64,000 bases of DNA from Bacillota bacterium. Its GTDB lineage: Bacteria > Bacillota > Clostridia > Lachnospirales > Lachnospiraceae. This document shows positions 26,030 to 35,644 of this stretch, piece after piece. The position numbers and the translations under genes were made by a program. The stretch lies in the NCBI GenBank assembly GCA_023418475.1, contig JAEZZO010000030.1:1-64000 (forward strand), read 5' to 3'. How positions within the stretch are numbered: the first letter of the stretch is position 1; every line of letters starts with the position of its first letter. The notes below the pieces were generated by a model. That model was not told the DNA's origin. It was given only the letters and a program-made list of their open reading frames with translations, and did no database searches.

Positions 26030-27055
26030 ATGGCAACGATTTACGATATCTCCAAGGAAACCGGATTTTCAATCGCAACGGTATCGAAGGTTATCAATGG
26101 CTATAAAGGGGTGAATAATAATACCAGAAATATCATAGAAGAGAAGATTGCGGAGCTGGGCTTTACACCCAACAGTACAGCACGTACCTTGGCTACCAAG
26201 AAATCCTGGATGCTTGCAATCATATATGATGAGGAAGCAGGTATGGGAATTATGCATCCCCATTACAGCAGTATCATCCAGGGTTTCAAAAAAGAAGCCG
26301 GTAAGTATGGCTATGACATTCTCTTTCTAAACAACTTTCTGGGAGAACGACGCATGTCCTTCCTGGAACATTGCAGATACCGGAATGTGGATGGAGTTTT
26401 AATTGCACTCGATAATCCATATACGGATATGGTGGAGGATATTCTAACAGATACTATTCCCAGAGTTTCGGTGGAAACGATTTATCCTAATACGGCAGCT
26501 GTGATTTCTGATTATACGATGGGAGCATATCAGGCACTTAGCCATCTGTTTATGCTCGGGCATAAGAAAGTTGCCTGTATTTCAGGTCCCCTGGAAAGTC
26601 TTGCGGGTATGGAGCGTTATAAAGGGTATGAGAAGTTCCTACAGGATAATAGTCTGGAACTCAATCCGAAGCATTGTGTCATCGCCTCTAAATATTCAAA
26701 AGTTGCCGGTGTGGAAGCAGTCAATACCCTTTTGCAGCAGAGCTGGAATGATATGCCTACAGCAATCTATGCGGCATATGATGATTATGCCTTTGCAGCC
26801 TGCGAGGTACTGGTACAACGGGGATTTCATATTCCGGAGGATATTTCTATAGTGGGTAATGATGATTTGCCGATGGCAGCTTATGTTAGTCCGGAGATCA
26901 CCTCAGTCCGGCAGAACAGAGCTGAGATTGGACGAAAGGCAGCCAAAGTTTTGACTGGCTTGATTGAAGGAAAATCGCCGGAACAGAATGTTATAAGGAT
27001 TCCGACAAATCTGATCGTAAGACAAACGACATTTAAGAATACCCATAAGGAATAA
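26030..27055 (+). CDS. LacI-family transcriptional regulator
   Basis: Sugar-responsive repressor of 341 aa. The N-terminal helix-turn-helix with hinge is clear (MATIYDISKETGFSIATVSKVINGY, then FTPNSTARTLATKKS); the remainder is the periplasmic-binding-like ligand core ending IRIPTNLIVRQTT. The ATG at 26030 follows GGAGGAGGG. A downstream terminator separates it from the GH43 xylosidase gene, which it likely controls together with its own promoter palindrome. Confidence 0.9.
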   Translation: MATIYDISKETGFSIATVSKVINGYKGVNNNTRNIIEEKIAELGFTPNSTARTLATKKSWMLAIIYDEEAGMGIMHPHYSSIIQGFKKEAGKYGYDILFLNNFLGERRMSFLEHCRYRNVDGVLIALDNPYTDMVEDILTDTIPRVSVETIYPNTAAVISDYTMGAYQALSHLFMLGHKKVACISGPLESLAGMERYKGYEKFLQDNSLELNPKHCVIASKYSKVAGVEAVNTLLQQSWNDMPTAIYAAYDDYAFAACEVLVQRGFHIPEDISIVGNDDLPMAAYVSPEITSVRQNRAEIGRKAAKVLTGLIEGKSPEQNVIRIPTNLIVRQTTFKNTHKE

Positions 27056-27174
27056 AAAGTATTGCATTACCGGAAAGCAGTGTTGTGAGGCCGGTAATCG
27101 TTCGTGAATAGAATTAAGATCGTGAGAGAAAGAAGAAAACAGAAGCAAATTGTTCAGTAGAGCATCTTGCGCAG

Positions 27175-27205
27175 AGGCTGCATGGGAAGCTGTGCAGCCT
27201 TTTTA
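27175..27205 (+). terminator. terminator between LacI and GH43 genes
   Basis: Stem AGGCTGCA (27175-27182) pairs with TGCAGCCT (27193-27200), then TTTTATT. It lies in what would be an N-terminal extension of the GH43 frame, supporting the later GH43 start. Confidence 0.7.
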
Positions 27206-27239
27206 TTACAAAAATTTAGCAGAGAGGATAATTTATACC

Positions 27240-28817
27240 ATGAGTTATATTATAAATCCTGTATTAAAGGGCTTTAATCCGGACCCTTCAATTATTCGGG
27301 TCGAAGAGGATTATTACATTGCAACATCAACATTTGAATGGTTTCCGGGAGTTCAAATTCATCACTCGAGGGATCTTATGAACTGGGAATTGATTGCTCA
27401 TCCGCTGGAGCGTTTGGCACAGCTCAATATGTTGGGAGAAGACAGTTCCTGTGGTGTCTGGGCTCCCTGTCTATCCTATGACAAGGGGACTTACTATCTT
27501 ATTTATACAGATGTAAAATCATTTCGCGGAATGTTTAAAGACACACATAATTACCTTGTAACAGCCAAGGATATCAGAGGCCCCTGGTCTGATCCGATTT
27601 ATCTAAATTCCAGTGGTTTTGATCCGTCTTTGTTTCATGACAGTGACGGGCGGAAATATCTGCTTAATATGTTAATGGATTACCGGTCTTACCGTACTAA
27701 GTTTGAGGGAATTGTAATGCAGGAATATTGTGAAGTAAAGCAATGCCTGATTGGTGAGACAAAAATAATTTTTAAAGGAACACCGATCGGATCAGTGGAG
27801 GGACCGCACTTATATAAAAAGGATGGATACTATTATCTGGTTACAGCAGAAGGACAGACCGAGTATCGCCATGCGGTCAGTGTTGCTCGCAGTAAAGAGC
27901 TTATGGGACCCTATGAAACAGCTCCAAACAATCCACTATTGACAAGCTATCATGTGCCCCTCAATTTATTGCAGAAGGCAGGTCATGCAAGCTTTGTGGA
28001 AACTGCAAAGGGTAACTGGTATATGGCACATTTATGCAGCAGGCCGGTGGGCGGACAGCGTCGCTGCATCCTTGGGAGAGAGACGGCAATTCAGAAACTG
28101 ATCTGGAAAGAGGACTGGCCGTATCTGGCAGATGGTAGTGATGTAGCACGCGAGAAGGTTCCGGCAGAAGAAGGCACGGTCTGTACCCGGACAGAGCCAG
28201 CTAATTTTTTTGAAGACTTTGATGAGGAGAAATGGAGTATTCATCTTCAGTCACTGAGAGTGCCCCTTGGAGAACGTGCGTCTTTAGAGGCGCGTAAGGG
28301 ATATCTGAGATTATATGGTGCAGAATCTCTAAACTCAAAATTCTATCAGTCACTGCTGGCACACCGGCAGCAGGAATTTTATTGTGAAGCATCAACAAAA
28401 GTAGACTTCAATCCACGCAGCTTTCAGCAGATGGCTGGTCTGGTCTATTACTACAACACAGAGTGTTATTATTACCTCTACATCAGCAGGGAAGAAGTGC
28501 TTGGAAGAGTAATTACCATTCTAAAGTGCGATTTGGGATCGGGTAGCCATCCAATTGGTGCGGGTATAACAATACCGGAGGAGGGGGAAGTCTACCTGAA
28601 ACTTCAGATAGCAGGTGAAACAGCTCAGTTTTATTATTCTATGGACGGAGAAACCTACTTTCCGATCGGAGATCTGCTGGATGCTACTACTTTATCGGAT
28701 GATTATTATAAAAAATCGGGACACATTATGTTTACCGGTGCGTTTATCGGTATCTGCTGCCAAAATCTTGCGGGAAAAAACTGTTACGCTGATTTTGATT
28801 ACTTACATATTACCTAA
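27240..28817 (+). CDS. GH43 beta-xylosidase
   Basis: Glycoside hydrolase of 525 aa without signal peptide, so acting on imported xylo-oligosaccharides. The five-bladed propeller triad is visible: Asp in FNPDPS near residue 14, Asp in GFDPSLF near 126, Glu in SVEGPHLY near 186. The C-terminal 190 residues (from about 325, FFEDFDEEKWS) form the beta-sandwich seen in GH43 subfamily 11 xylosidases. The ATG at 27240 follows AGAGAGG; earlier in-frame starts would cross a terminator. Neighbouring LacI regulator, polyol dehydrogenase and sugar importer fit xylan use. Confidence 0.92.
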   Translation: MSYIINPVLKGFNPDPSIIRVEEDYYIATSTFEWFPGVQIHHSRDLMNWELIAHPLERLAQLNMLGEDSSCGVWAPCLSYDKGTYYLIYTDVKSFRGMFKDTHNYLVTAKDIRGPWSDPIYLNSSGFDPSLFHDSDGRKYLLNMLMDYRSYRTKFEGIVMQEYCEVKQCLIGETKIIFKGTPIGSVEGPHLYKKDGYYYLVTAEGQTEYRHAVSVARSKELMGPYETAPNNPLLTSYHVPLNLLQKAGHASFVETAKGNWYMAHLCSRPVGGQRRCILGRETAIQKLIWKEDWPYLADGSDVAREKVPAEEGTVCTRTEPANFFEDFDEEKWSIHLQSLRVPLGERASLEARKGYLRLYGAESLNSKFYQSLLAHRQQEFYCEASTKVDFNPRSFQQMAGLVYYYNTECYYYLYISREEVLGRVITILKCDLGSGSHPIGAGITIPEEGEVYLKLQIAGETAQFYYSMDGETYFPIGDLLDATTLSDDYYKKSGHIMFTGAFIGICCQNLAGKNCYADFDYLHIT

Positions 28818-28858
28818 GATAATGATTGGAGCGTTAATGGCCTGATTTAGGCTATTAA

Positions 28859-28970
28859 GATGGATATGAGTGTATCTGTATTCATCTGGACTTGTCTTAA
28901 ACCTATAATTATAGGTAATCGGGAAAGGTACTGTCTGCGCAATATGAAAATAGATACACTTATATCCATC
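28859..28970. repeat. intergenic hairpin repeat, copy 2
   Basis: A 19-nt arm GATGGATATGAGTGTATCT (28859-28877) is matched, with one G-U difference, by its reverse complement at 28952-28970; the loop is 74 nt. The sequence following the right arm (CGGTAAATGAATTTT) is shared with the other copies. The stretch lies between the xylosidase and dehydrogenase genes and could be a transcript-processing or repeat element. Confidence 0.6.
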
Positions 28971-29036
28971 CGGTAAATGAATTTTAAACTTTTGACGCTT
29001 TAACATATAATACTTAACGATAAGGAGGATATTTTT

Positions 29037-30083
29037 ATGGAAGGTTTTATGAAAGTTGCGGTAATGGACGGTATTGGTAAGATGAGAATGGAAAAACGTC
29101 CTATTCCTCAGGCAAAAGCAAACGAGGTATTGGTGAAGCTCGAGTATGTAGGTATTTGCGGCTCCGATCTTCACTATTATGAACAGGGGAGGATAGGGGA
29201 TTTTGTAGTGAAACCGCCATTCGTTCTGGGACATGAGCCAGGTGGTGTTGTAGTTGAGACAGGAGCTGCGGTCACCCACTTGAAACCGGGAGACCGGGTT
29301 GCCCTGGAGCCGGGGAAAACCTGCGGGGAATGTGAATATTGCAGACAGGGACAATATAATCTGTGTAAGGATGTTATATTTTTCGCCACCCCGCCGGTGG
29401 ATGGTGTATTTCAGGAATATGTGGCACACGAAGCCGCTTTATGCTTTAAGCTGCCGGAACATGTTTCAACTCTGGAAGGTGCATTAATTGAACCATTGGC
29501 AGTAGGTTTTCACGCGGCCAGCCAGGGCGCGGCACATATCGGTCAGACTGCTGTGGTGATGGGATCAGGGTGCATCGGGCTGGTCAGCTTAATGGCACTA
29601 AAAGCAAATGGTGTCACCAGGGTAATTGTAGTCGATGTAATGAAGAAACGGTTGGAGAAAGCTCTTGAATTAGGAGCAGATGATATCATTGATGCCAGCT
29701 GTGAAGATCCCGTAAACCAGATTATGCAGCTGACCGAGGGCAGAGGCTGTGATCTGGCAATTGATACTGCGGGAATGGAGCAGACCGTAAATCAAGCCAT
29801 ACAAGTACTTCACAAAGGAGCAACACTTGTCCTGGTAGGCTATGGAAAGTCTGATACGATGAATATAAAGGTCAATATGGCACTGGATAAAGAACTGACT
29901 TTCAAAACAATTTTCCGCTATCGCCATCATTATCCAGCAGCTATTCAGGCAGTTGAAACCGGAAAGATAAATTTGAAAAATCTTGTGACACATACGTTTG
30001 ACTTTGATGATATTCAGAATGCAATGGATGAAAGTGTCAGAGACAAGGCTAATATCGTAAAATCTGTAATACGGATCGGATAA
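29037..30083 (+). CDS. zinc-dependent polyol/xylitol dehydrogenase (MDR family)
   Basis: Medium-chain dehydrogenase of 348 aa. Catalytic-zinc ligands are Cys40 (GICGSDLHYYE), His and Glu in GHEPGG, plus Glu in LIEPLAVG; the structural-zinc cysteines are in CGECEYCRQGQYNLC near 97-111. The Rossmann motif GSGCIG near 178 binds NAD(P). The substrate-site pattern and Asp at the end of VIVVDV suggest NAD and a sorbitol/xylitol/L-iditol 2-dehydrogenase role, fitting the xylosidase upstream. AAGGAGG precedes the ATG. A second ATG four codons on is possible. Confidence 0.88.
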   Translation: MEGFMKVAVMDGIGKMRMEKRPIPQAKANEVLVKLEYVGICGSDLHYYEQGRIGDFVVKPPFVLGHEPGGVVVETGAAVTHLKPGDRVALEPGKTCGECEYCRQGQYNLCKDVIFFATPPVDGVFQEYVAHEAALCFKLPEHVSTLEGALIEPLAVGFHAASQGAAHIGQTAVVMGSGCIGLVSLMALKANGVTRVIVVDVMKKRLEKALELGADDIIDASCEDPVNQIMQLTEGRGCDLAIDTAGMEQTVNQAIQVLHKGATLVLVGYGKSDTMNIKVNMALDKELTFKTIFRYRHHYPAAIQAVETGKINLKNLVTHTFDFDDIQNAMDESVRDKANIVKSVIRIG

Positions 30084-30094
30084 TTCCGGAATAA

Positions 30095-30130
30095 GAAGGT
30101 AAAGTCTGTTAATTTAGACCTTACCTTCTC
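30095..30130 (+). terminator. terminator of the dehydrogenase gene
   Basis: Thirteen-nt arm GAAGGTAAAGTCT (30095-30107) pairs with AGACCTTACCTTC (30116-30128), one G-U pair, followed by a weak T-rich tail. Confidence 0.65.
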
Positions 30131-30183
30131 TTCATTTGAAGTTTATACTGTATGATTAATGCATCAAAGGTGAATTAAGCTAT

Positions 30184-30225
30184 GATGGATTATACACCCA
30201 TATTCATCGGGCAAATAAATTTTAT
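30184..30225. repeat. intergenic hairpin repeat, short copy 3
   Basis: GATGGATTATACACCC is followed by CATATTCATCGGGCAAATAA, a compressed version of both arms of copy 2 with almost no loop and the same AAATTTT exit. It lies upstream of the histidine kinase gene. Confidence 0.4.
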
Positions 30226-30378
30226 GATGCTTAAAAGATAAGTATACAAAACGCATGATACTAAAGTTATGGGGGCAGATAGAAAAGTATTTTGTTATAA
30301 AATATGAATTTTACAGGATATATTGGGTAAAAGTGTTTGTTTCTAAAATATCAAAACAGAGAAATAAGGCGGTTAATA

Positions 30379-32067
30379 ATGGCATTTGAAAAAATGAAAT
30401 TTTTTGATAGAAAATCCTTATATGTGAAAGAATTTATGTCACTGATCATAGCTAGTATAGTTATATTCTTATGTATGGAAGTAACTAGTGTATATTATTT
30501 AAACCTCTATAAAAAAAGAACAGTGGAAAACTACCAGAATTCTCTGGAATTATATTGCTCTTATTGGGACAGTGAATTGGATACAATTAATAATGCTCTG
30601 GTTTCCATGACAAGTGCTGTTTATGACGATTATTATTTTAATGTCTGCACGTCTGATGACAGGCTGGTATTAGAAACGAGTAAGGTAATATTAATGAAGC
30701 AAATGGCTGAAATTGCCCGTACGCATAGTAATCATATTCTGGTATTCACCTATATTCCGGAACGCTCCATATACCTGAAATCTACGAATAGCTTGGTTGA
30801 AATAGCGCAGCGAGGTGAACTGGATAAAAAAATTCAAAGCTACAGCAGCAGTTTAAATCGATATAATACTACAGTTTGGGATTATTTTGAAAGCGGAGAT
30901 AACAAATATCTTATCAATGTTTATAAAGTAAATAATGGATTTGTTGGTGCTGTAATTGATTGTAATACAATTCTTACGGGATTGGTAAAAGAGGAAGATA
31001 TTGTATTAAATACAGCGTTTACAAATAAGAAAGGAAATACCGTATATGAACTGAAATCAGATGTAACTGATAATCAGAAGGCCTCCTCCTCGTTTTCTGT
31101 TGGAATGAAACATCTTAATTATAATATTGAAATTAAAGTAGTGGAAAATAAGCTTTTCAGTGATTTTCGCTTCTTACTATATATTGGTATCGGTGTAATT
31201 ATAGTTGGAATTATTGTGATGAGTCTGATCGCACAATTTCAGATGAAAATTGTTTTAAATCCCTTAAACCGGTTAAAAAAAGGAATGGAGAGCTTTAGCC
31301 AGGGTAACCTTAACTTGCGATTAGAGGAAGATACCAGCAGTAACGAGATTAAAACACTTTATAAAACCTTTAATAATATGGCGGAGCAGATAACGAATTT
31401 AAAAATAGAGGTGTACGAGTTTGAACTGGAACGTCAGAAGATACAGAGCGATTTTTTAAGAGTTCAGATACAGCCTCATTTTTATACCAATATTATTAAT
31501 TTATTCTATGGATTAGCGGAAATGAGGGATTATGTAACAATTCAGAAATTGGCGAAGATGACGGCCGGCTATTTTCGGTATCTTTTGGGAGAGAAGGGAA
31601 CCTTTGTTTTGTTAAGGGAAGAAATTAACTGTATCAGAAATTATGCTGAGATTCAGAAATTAAGGTATTCGGATTGCTTTGATATGATACTGGAAGCAGA
31701 GGACGAAATGAATGAACAGCTGATACTTCCTATGGTATTACAAACCTTTGTTGAAAACTGTATCAAGCATAATATTACTCTAGTGCCGGTACTTGAGGTG
31801 AGAATTCAGATGAGGATTGAAGATAAGCAGCTGGTAATGCAAATCAGAGATAATGGAATCGGTTTTCCGGAAGACATGTTAAGAAAATTGAATTCAAATG
31901 AGAATATATCAAAAGACGGCGAACATATCGGCATTATGAATGTAAAAGAAAGATTTAAAATGTTCTATCAGGAAAGTGCATCCATTAAAATTACAAGTGT
32001 TCCGGGGGATACACGAATACTAATTCGAATGCCCCAGATACTTCCTTGCGCAGAAAAGAAAAATTAA
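30379..32067 (+). CDS. YesM-like sensor histidine kinase
   Basis: Membrane sensor of 562 aa. Transmembrane helices near residues 20-42 and 270-295 enclose an extracytoplasmic domain of about 225 residues; a HAMP segment follows (about 295-350, NPLNRLKKGMESF). The phospho-acceptor His lies in QIQPHFYTNIIN near 375, and the ATPase N and G boxes are ENCIKH and DNGIGF. The ATG at 30379 has AAGGCGG upstream; a TTG at 30337 is less likely. The partner regulator starts about 95 nt downstream, and a sugar-binding lipoprotein gene comes next, so extracellular oligosaccharides are the probable signal. Confidence 0.9.
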   Translation: MAFEKMKFFDRKSLYVKEFMSLIIASIVIFLCMEVTSVYYLNLYKKRTVENYQNSLELYCSYWDSELDTINNALVSMTSAVYDDYYFNVCTSDDRLVLETSKVILMKQMAEIARTHSNHILVFTYIPERSIYLKSTNSLVEIAQRGELDKKIQSYSSSLNRYNTTVWDYFESGDNKYLINVYKVNNGFVGAVIDCNTILTGLVKEEDIVLNTAFTNKKGNTVYELKSDVTDNQKASSSFSVGMKHLNYNIEIKVVENKLFSDFRFLLYIGIGVIIVGIIVMSLIAQFQMKIVLNPLNRLKKGMESFSQGNLNLRLEEDTSSNEIKTLYKTFNNMAEQITNLKIEVYEFELERQKIQSDFLRVQIQPHFYTNIINLFYGLAEMRDYVTIQKLAKMTAGYFRYLLGEKGTFVLLREEINCIRNYAEIQKLRYSDCFDMILEAEDEMNEQLILPMVLQTFVENCIKHNITLVPVLEVRIQMRIEDKQLVMQIRDNGIGFPEDMLRKLNSNENISKDGEHIGIMNVKERFKMFYQESASIKITSVPGDTRILIRMPQILPCAEKKN

Positions 32068-32162
32068 AAATAAACGCTCAATCTCAATTGTTTGGCACCT
32101 GCAGCAACTTCGGAACAAAAACTTTGATGCACAGAAAACGTGCACAGGAATGGAGTATGAAA

Positions 32163-32945
32163 ATGAACCTATTACTTGTAGATGATGAAGTGACAACGAT
32201 CCAGATACTAACAAAAGCAGTTGACTGGAAATCAATCGGAATTAAGCATGTATACACTGCTTACAATGCTGCCGTTGCAAAAAAGGTATTTGCTGAGAAT
32301 GAAATTGATGTTTTAATCTGTGACATTGAAATGCCACAGGAGAATGGTTTGGATTTGATTCAATGGGTTCAGGGATTGTATCCTAATGTAATTAATATTA
32401 TTCTTACCGGGTATGCAGACTTTAATTATGCGAGGAATGCGATATCGTTAGGAGTGTACAGCTTTCTTTTAAAGCCGGTAGCCTTTGATGAATTAAAACA
32501 GACGGTAAAGGAAGCTATTGTAAAGATAGAAAGTGAACAATTACAGGGTAGTGTCCTATGGTCGGAAATGGATACCGGAAATAAAAAATCTGCGGTAAAA
32601 CAGGTAAAAGAATATTTGGAAAAGCATTATAATGAGGTAATTACGCGCAATCATATTGAATCCCTAGTGCATCTGAACAGAGATTATATTAATCGTGAAT
32701 TTAAAGAAGCAACAGGATACTCTTTGATGGAATATATACAGCATTATCGTATATTGATAGCCAAAAAACTGTTGAGGGAAACGGAGGATACCGTATCGGA
32801 AATCTGTATTAAAACAGGATATGATTCTCCTGCTTATTTCTCGAAGATCTTTAAGAAAAGAACAGGAATGACTCCGGTGGATTACCGGAACCAGAATACT
32901 CCATATCCGAATTACTTATCCGATTCACAGCTTGGAACTAGATAG
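32163..32945 (+). CDS. YesN-like response regulator (REC-AraC)
   Basis: Response regulator of 260 aa. The receiver domain covers about 1-120 with phospho-acceptor Asp54 in LICDIEMP and Lys in LLKPV; the AraC-type DNA-binding domain covers about 155-250 (FKEATGYSLMEYIQHYR and DTVSEICIKTGYDSPAYFSKIFKK). The linker between them is much shorter than in many YesN proteins. The ATG at 32163 has GGAG at good spacing. It pairs with the upstream kinase and likely activates the importer genes behind it. Confidence 0.9.
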   Translation: MNLLLVDDEVTTIQILTKAVDWKSIGIKHVYTAYNAAVAKKVFAENEIDVLICDIEMPQENGLDLIQWVQGLYPNVINIILTGYADFNYARNAISLGVYSFLLKPVAFDELKQTVKEAIVKIESEQLQGSVLWSEMDTGNKKSAVKQVKEYLEKHYNEVITRNHIESLVHLNRDYINREFKEATGYSLMEYIQHYRILIAKKLLRETEDTVSEICIKTGYDSPAYFSKIFKKRTGMTPVDYRNQNTPYPNYLSDSQLGTR

Positions 32946-33092
32946 GGTAGAAGACAGTTATGATAAAGTCGGTTTTGTTATAGGTATGGTCGGATTTGCT
33001 ATTGTTCGGGAATACTGTACTCTTTATAATGATTAACATAAAGGCGCCTTTAAGAGAGAATGAAAAATAAAAGAAGGATTGAGGAAAAGGCT

Positions 33093-34634
33093 ATGAAAAA
33101 AAGAATAAAGAGTCTGATTTCTATAGGGTTACTTTTTTCATTGTTACTTACCGGGTGTTCATCAGGGGGAAAAACAAATACATCATCGGATGACACAAGC
33201 GGTACGAAGGTTACAGAAGCTGCATCAGGTCCTGAGGCTGTCCTAAAGGACGGGAAAGAGACAGAACTTAGAGTGGTATTCCCTGGAGGAAGTTCCTCTC
33301 CTAAGGATTTAGCTGCAGTTGAAGAGCAGATTAATAGCATTGTTTCACAATATATGGATGCGAAGGTTAAGCTTAATATTCTGGAATGGGGTGTATTTAG
33401 CGATCAGCAGAATCTGATCCTCTCCTCAGGAGAAGATGTTGCTTTAATGTTTACCTATAGCTCCTCCAGGACATTCGCTAATAATGGTCAGGTAATGGAT
33501 ATTACAGAGCTGAGTAATACATATGCTCCCGAGGCACAGAAATCCTTTGCGAAATATCTGGATGCCTGCCGGATCGGCGGTAAGCTCTATGGTATGCCTA
33601 CCTTTCATGAATATACAAAAAGTGCGGGATTGATTGCCAGAACAGATATTTTAGAAAAATTAAGCATTGACCCGGCCTCCATAAAAACATGGGATGATGT
33701 GGAAGGTGTACTGCAGAAAGTAAAGCAGGCCAATCCATCCATGAATCTATTGGCTCCTGTTGAAGTTAGTTCTGGTATCCTGGATTATTATAATGAAGGT
33801 ACCTTTGATAAACTGGCGGATGGAGTAGGCGTCTATGTGAACTCGGACGATGCCAGGGTTATGAATATTTATGATACACCAGAATTCAAAAATCTGGCTC
33901 AGGTTGCATATGACTGGAATAAGAAAGGTTATTTTATGTCGGATGCCATCACTGTAACAGATACCAGACAAGAATTACTGGCTGCCGGTAATACCTTCGG
34001 TTATATTGGACAGATCCACCCAGGGACAGCAACCCAGGAATATAAGAATTCTGGTGTGAAAGTAACCACTATCAGTGTGAATGATAAGGCGCTTACTACC
34101 GGCAATGTTAACTTTGCTCAGTATATGGTACCGACGGCCTGCTCCACTCCGGAGAAAGCAGTGAAGCTGTTGGAATTGATGCTGACAAATAAAGACCTAA
34201 ATAATCTTCTGATGTATGGTGTGGAAGGTATTGATTATGTAGTGAAAGATGCAGCCAAGGACATTGTTGGTTACCCTGAGGGACTTGATGTATCAAGTGT
34301 TGGTTGGAATAATGAAACATGGTTGGCAGGCAACGGCTCACTCTCACATGTCTGGGAATCAGATCCGCCTACGATTTGGAAGGATTATCTGGCTTTTAAT
34401 GACAGTGCAAAAGTATCTCCTTTATATGGATTTACCTATGATAGTTCCAATGTAAAGACAGAAATAGCTGCCATATCAAATGTTATTGACAAATATGAAG
34501 CAGTCATCTGTGCGGGATTTACAGATCCTGACAAATCTGTCAAGCAGATGGTGGACGAACTTAACTCCGCCGGAATGCAAAAAATAATTGAAGATGCACA
34601 GAAACAGGTGGATAGTTGGAGAGCGAGTAAATAA
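33093..34634 (+). CDS. extracellular solute-binding lipoprotein of a CUT1 sugar importer (DUF3502 type)
   Basis: Receptor protein of 513 aa. The signal peptide ends in lipobox LLTGC with Cys22 as anchor, followed by a Ser/Thr/Gly-rich linker to about residue 55. The mature domain has the YtcQ/LplA-like fold pattern, and the C-terminal 140 residues (GFTYDSSNVKTEIAAISNVI to QKQVDSW) match DUF3502. Two permease genes follow after a hairpin. An ATPase subunit is absent, as usual for this class, which borrows a shared MsmX-type ATPase. Complex oligosaccharide import is likely, xylan-derived by context. Confidence 0.9.
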   Translation: MKKRIKSLISIGLLFSLLLTGCSSGGKTNTSSDDTSGTKVTEAASGPEAVLKDGKETELRVVFPGGSSSPKDLAAVEEQINSIVSQYMDAKVKLNILEWGVFSDQQNLILSSGEDVALMFTYSSSRTFANNGQVMDITELSNTYAPEAQKSFAKYLDACRIGGKLYGMPTFHEYTKSAGLIARTDILEKLSIDPASIKTWDDVEGVLQKVKQANPSMNLLAPVEVSSGILDYYNEGTFDKLADGVGVYVNSDDARVMNIYDTPEFKNLAQVAYDWNKKGYFMSDAITVTDTRQELLAAGNTFGYIGQIHPGTATQEYKNSGVKVTTISVNDKALTTGNVNFAQYMVPTACSTPEKAVKLLELMLTNKDLNNLLMYGVEGIDYVVKDAAKDIVGYPEGLDVSSVGWNNETWLAGNGSLSHVWESDPPTIWKDYLAFNDSAKVSPLYGFTYDSSNVKTEIAAISNVIDKYEAVICAGFTDPDKSVKQMVDELNSAGMQKIIEDAQKQVDSWRASK

Positions 34635-34650
34635 ATATAGAATAATAAGA

Positions 34651-34690
34651 AAACGGCTTTTCTAATTTACTGCTTAAGAAAGCCGTTTTT
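34651..34690 (+). terminator. hairpin with T-run between the binding protein and permease genes
   Basis: AAACGGCTTT (34651-34660) pairs with AAAGCCGTTT (34679-34688), then TT. Placed inside the operon it can cut most transcripts after the binding-protein gene, giving excess receptor over permease. Confidence 0.75.
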
Positions 34691-34708
34691 CTATAGAAAG
34701 GCCATAAT

Positions 34709-35629
34709 ATGAAGAGTAAATTTAGAATAGGTAAATTAAAGAAGTATGTACCTATATATGTCATGCTCCTTCCAGGTTTTATATATTTACTGATAAATAA
34801 TTATATACCTATGATTGGAATTTCCATTGCATTTAAAAATGTGAATTTCAGTAAGGGTTTGTTAAAAAGTGATTGGGCTGGTTTCACTAATTTCGAATAT
34901 CTTTTTCGGACACCGGATGCATTCCGGATTACCAGAAATACGATTTTATACAACGTGGCATTTATTATAGTGAATTTGGTAATAGGCATACTATTTGCTA
35001 TATTATTAAGTGAGATCAGGTCAAAACTGTCGGTTAAAGTCTATCAGACCACCATATTGCTTCCCTATATGATTTCCATGGTTATTGTAAGCTATCTGGC
35101 CTATGCATTTCTTGCCGGTGATACTGGACTGCTGAACGGAGTATTGAAATCCTTTGGTTTTGATAAAGTATCTTGGTATACCTCTCCTGCCTACTGGCCG
35201 TTTATCCTTATATTCGTTAACTGTTGGAAATATGTGGGCTATGGAACAGTGATTTATCTGGCTTCCGTACTTGGTATAGACCGTGAATTATATGAAGCGG
35301 CGGCAGTGGACGGGATTTCTAAACTACAGGAAATAAAATATATCACGCTACCAATGCTAAAGCCAACAATTATTACCATGGTTTTGCTCAACATAGGAAG
35401 AATTTTCTATTCGGATTTTGGGCTGTTTTATCAGGTGCCTATGAATTCGGGAGCATTATTAAATGCTACTAATACAATTGATACCTATGTATACAGAGGA
35501 TTGATTACTCTGGGGGATATAGGTATGTCTTCCGCTGCCGGCGTATACCAGTCCTTAGTCGGGTTTGTGCTAATCTTACTGGCAAACTGGTTTATCAGAA
35601 AATATAGCAGTGAAAATGCACTGTTTTAA
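34709..35629 (+). CDS. sugar ABC transporter permease (LplB-like)
   Basis: Membrane subunit of 306 aa with six predicted helices. The EAA loop reads YEAAAVDGISKLQEIKYITLPML near residues 195-218. The first helix is preceded by basic residues typical for cytoplasmic N-termini. GAAAGG lies about 10 nt upstream of the ATG. It forms a heterodimer with the next gene product. Confidence 0.92.
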   Translation: MKSKFRIGKLKKYVPIYVMLLPGFIYLLINNYIPMIGISIAFKNVNFSKGLLKSDWAGFTNFEYLFRTPDAFRITRNTILYNVAFIIVNLVIGILFAILLSEIRSKLSVKVYQTTILLPYMISMVIVSYLAYAFLAGDTGLLNGVLKSFGFDKVSWYTSPAYWPFILIFVNCWKYVGYGTVIYLASVLGIDRELYEAAAVDGISKLQEIKYITLPMLKPTIITMVLLNIGRIFYSDFGLFYQVPMNSGALLNATNTIDTYVYRGLITLGDIGMSSAAGVYQSLVGFVLILLANWFIRKYSSENALF

Positions 35630-35644
35630 TGGAGGTGGATGAAA

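Noticed and set aside
28803..29429. Leftward 208-aa open frame
   Set aside because: It runs antisense into the dehydrogenase gene and through the hairpin repeat; the similar LPDGYKC/SPDEYRY segments come from the inverted arms, not from a protein repeat.
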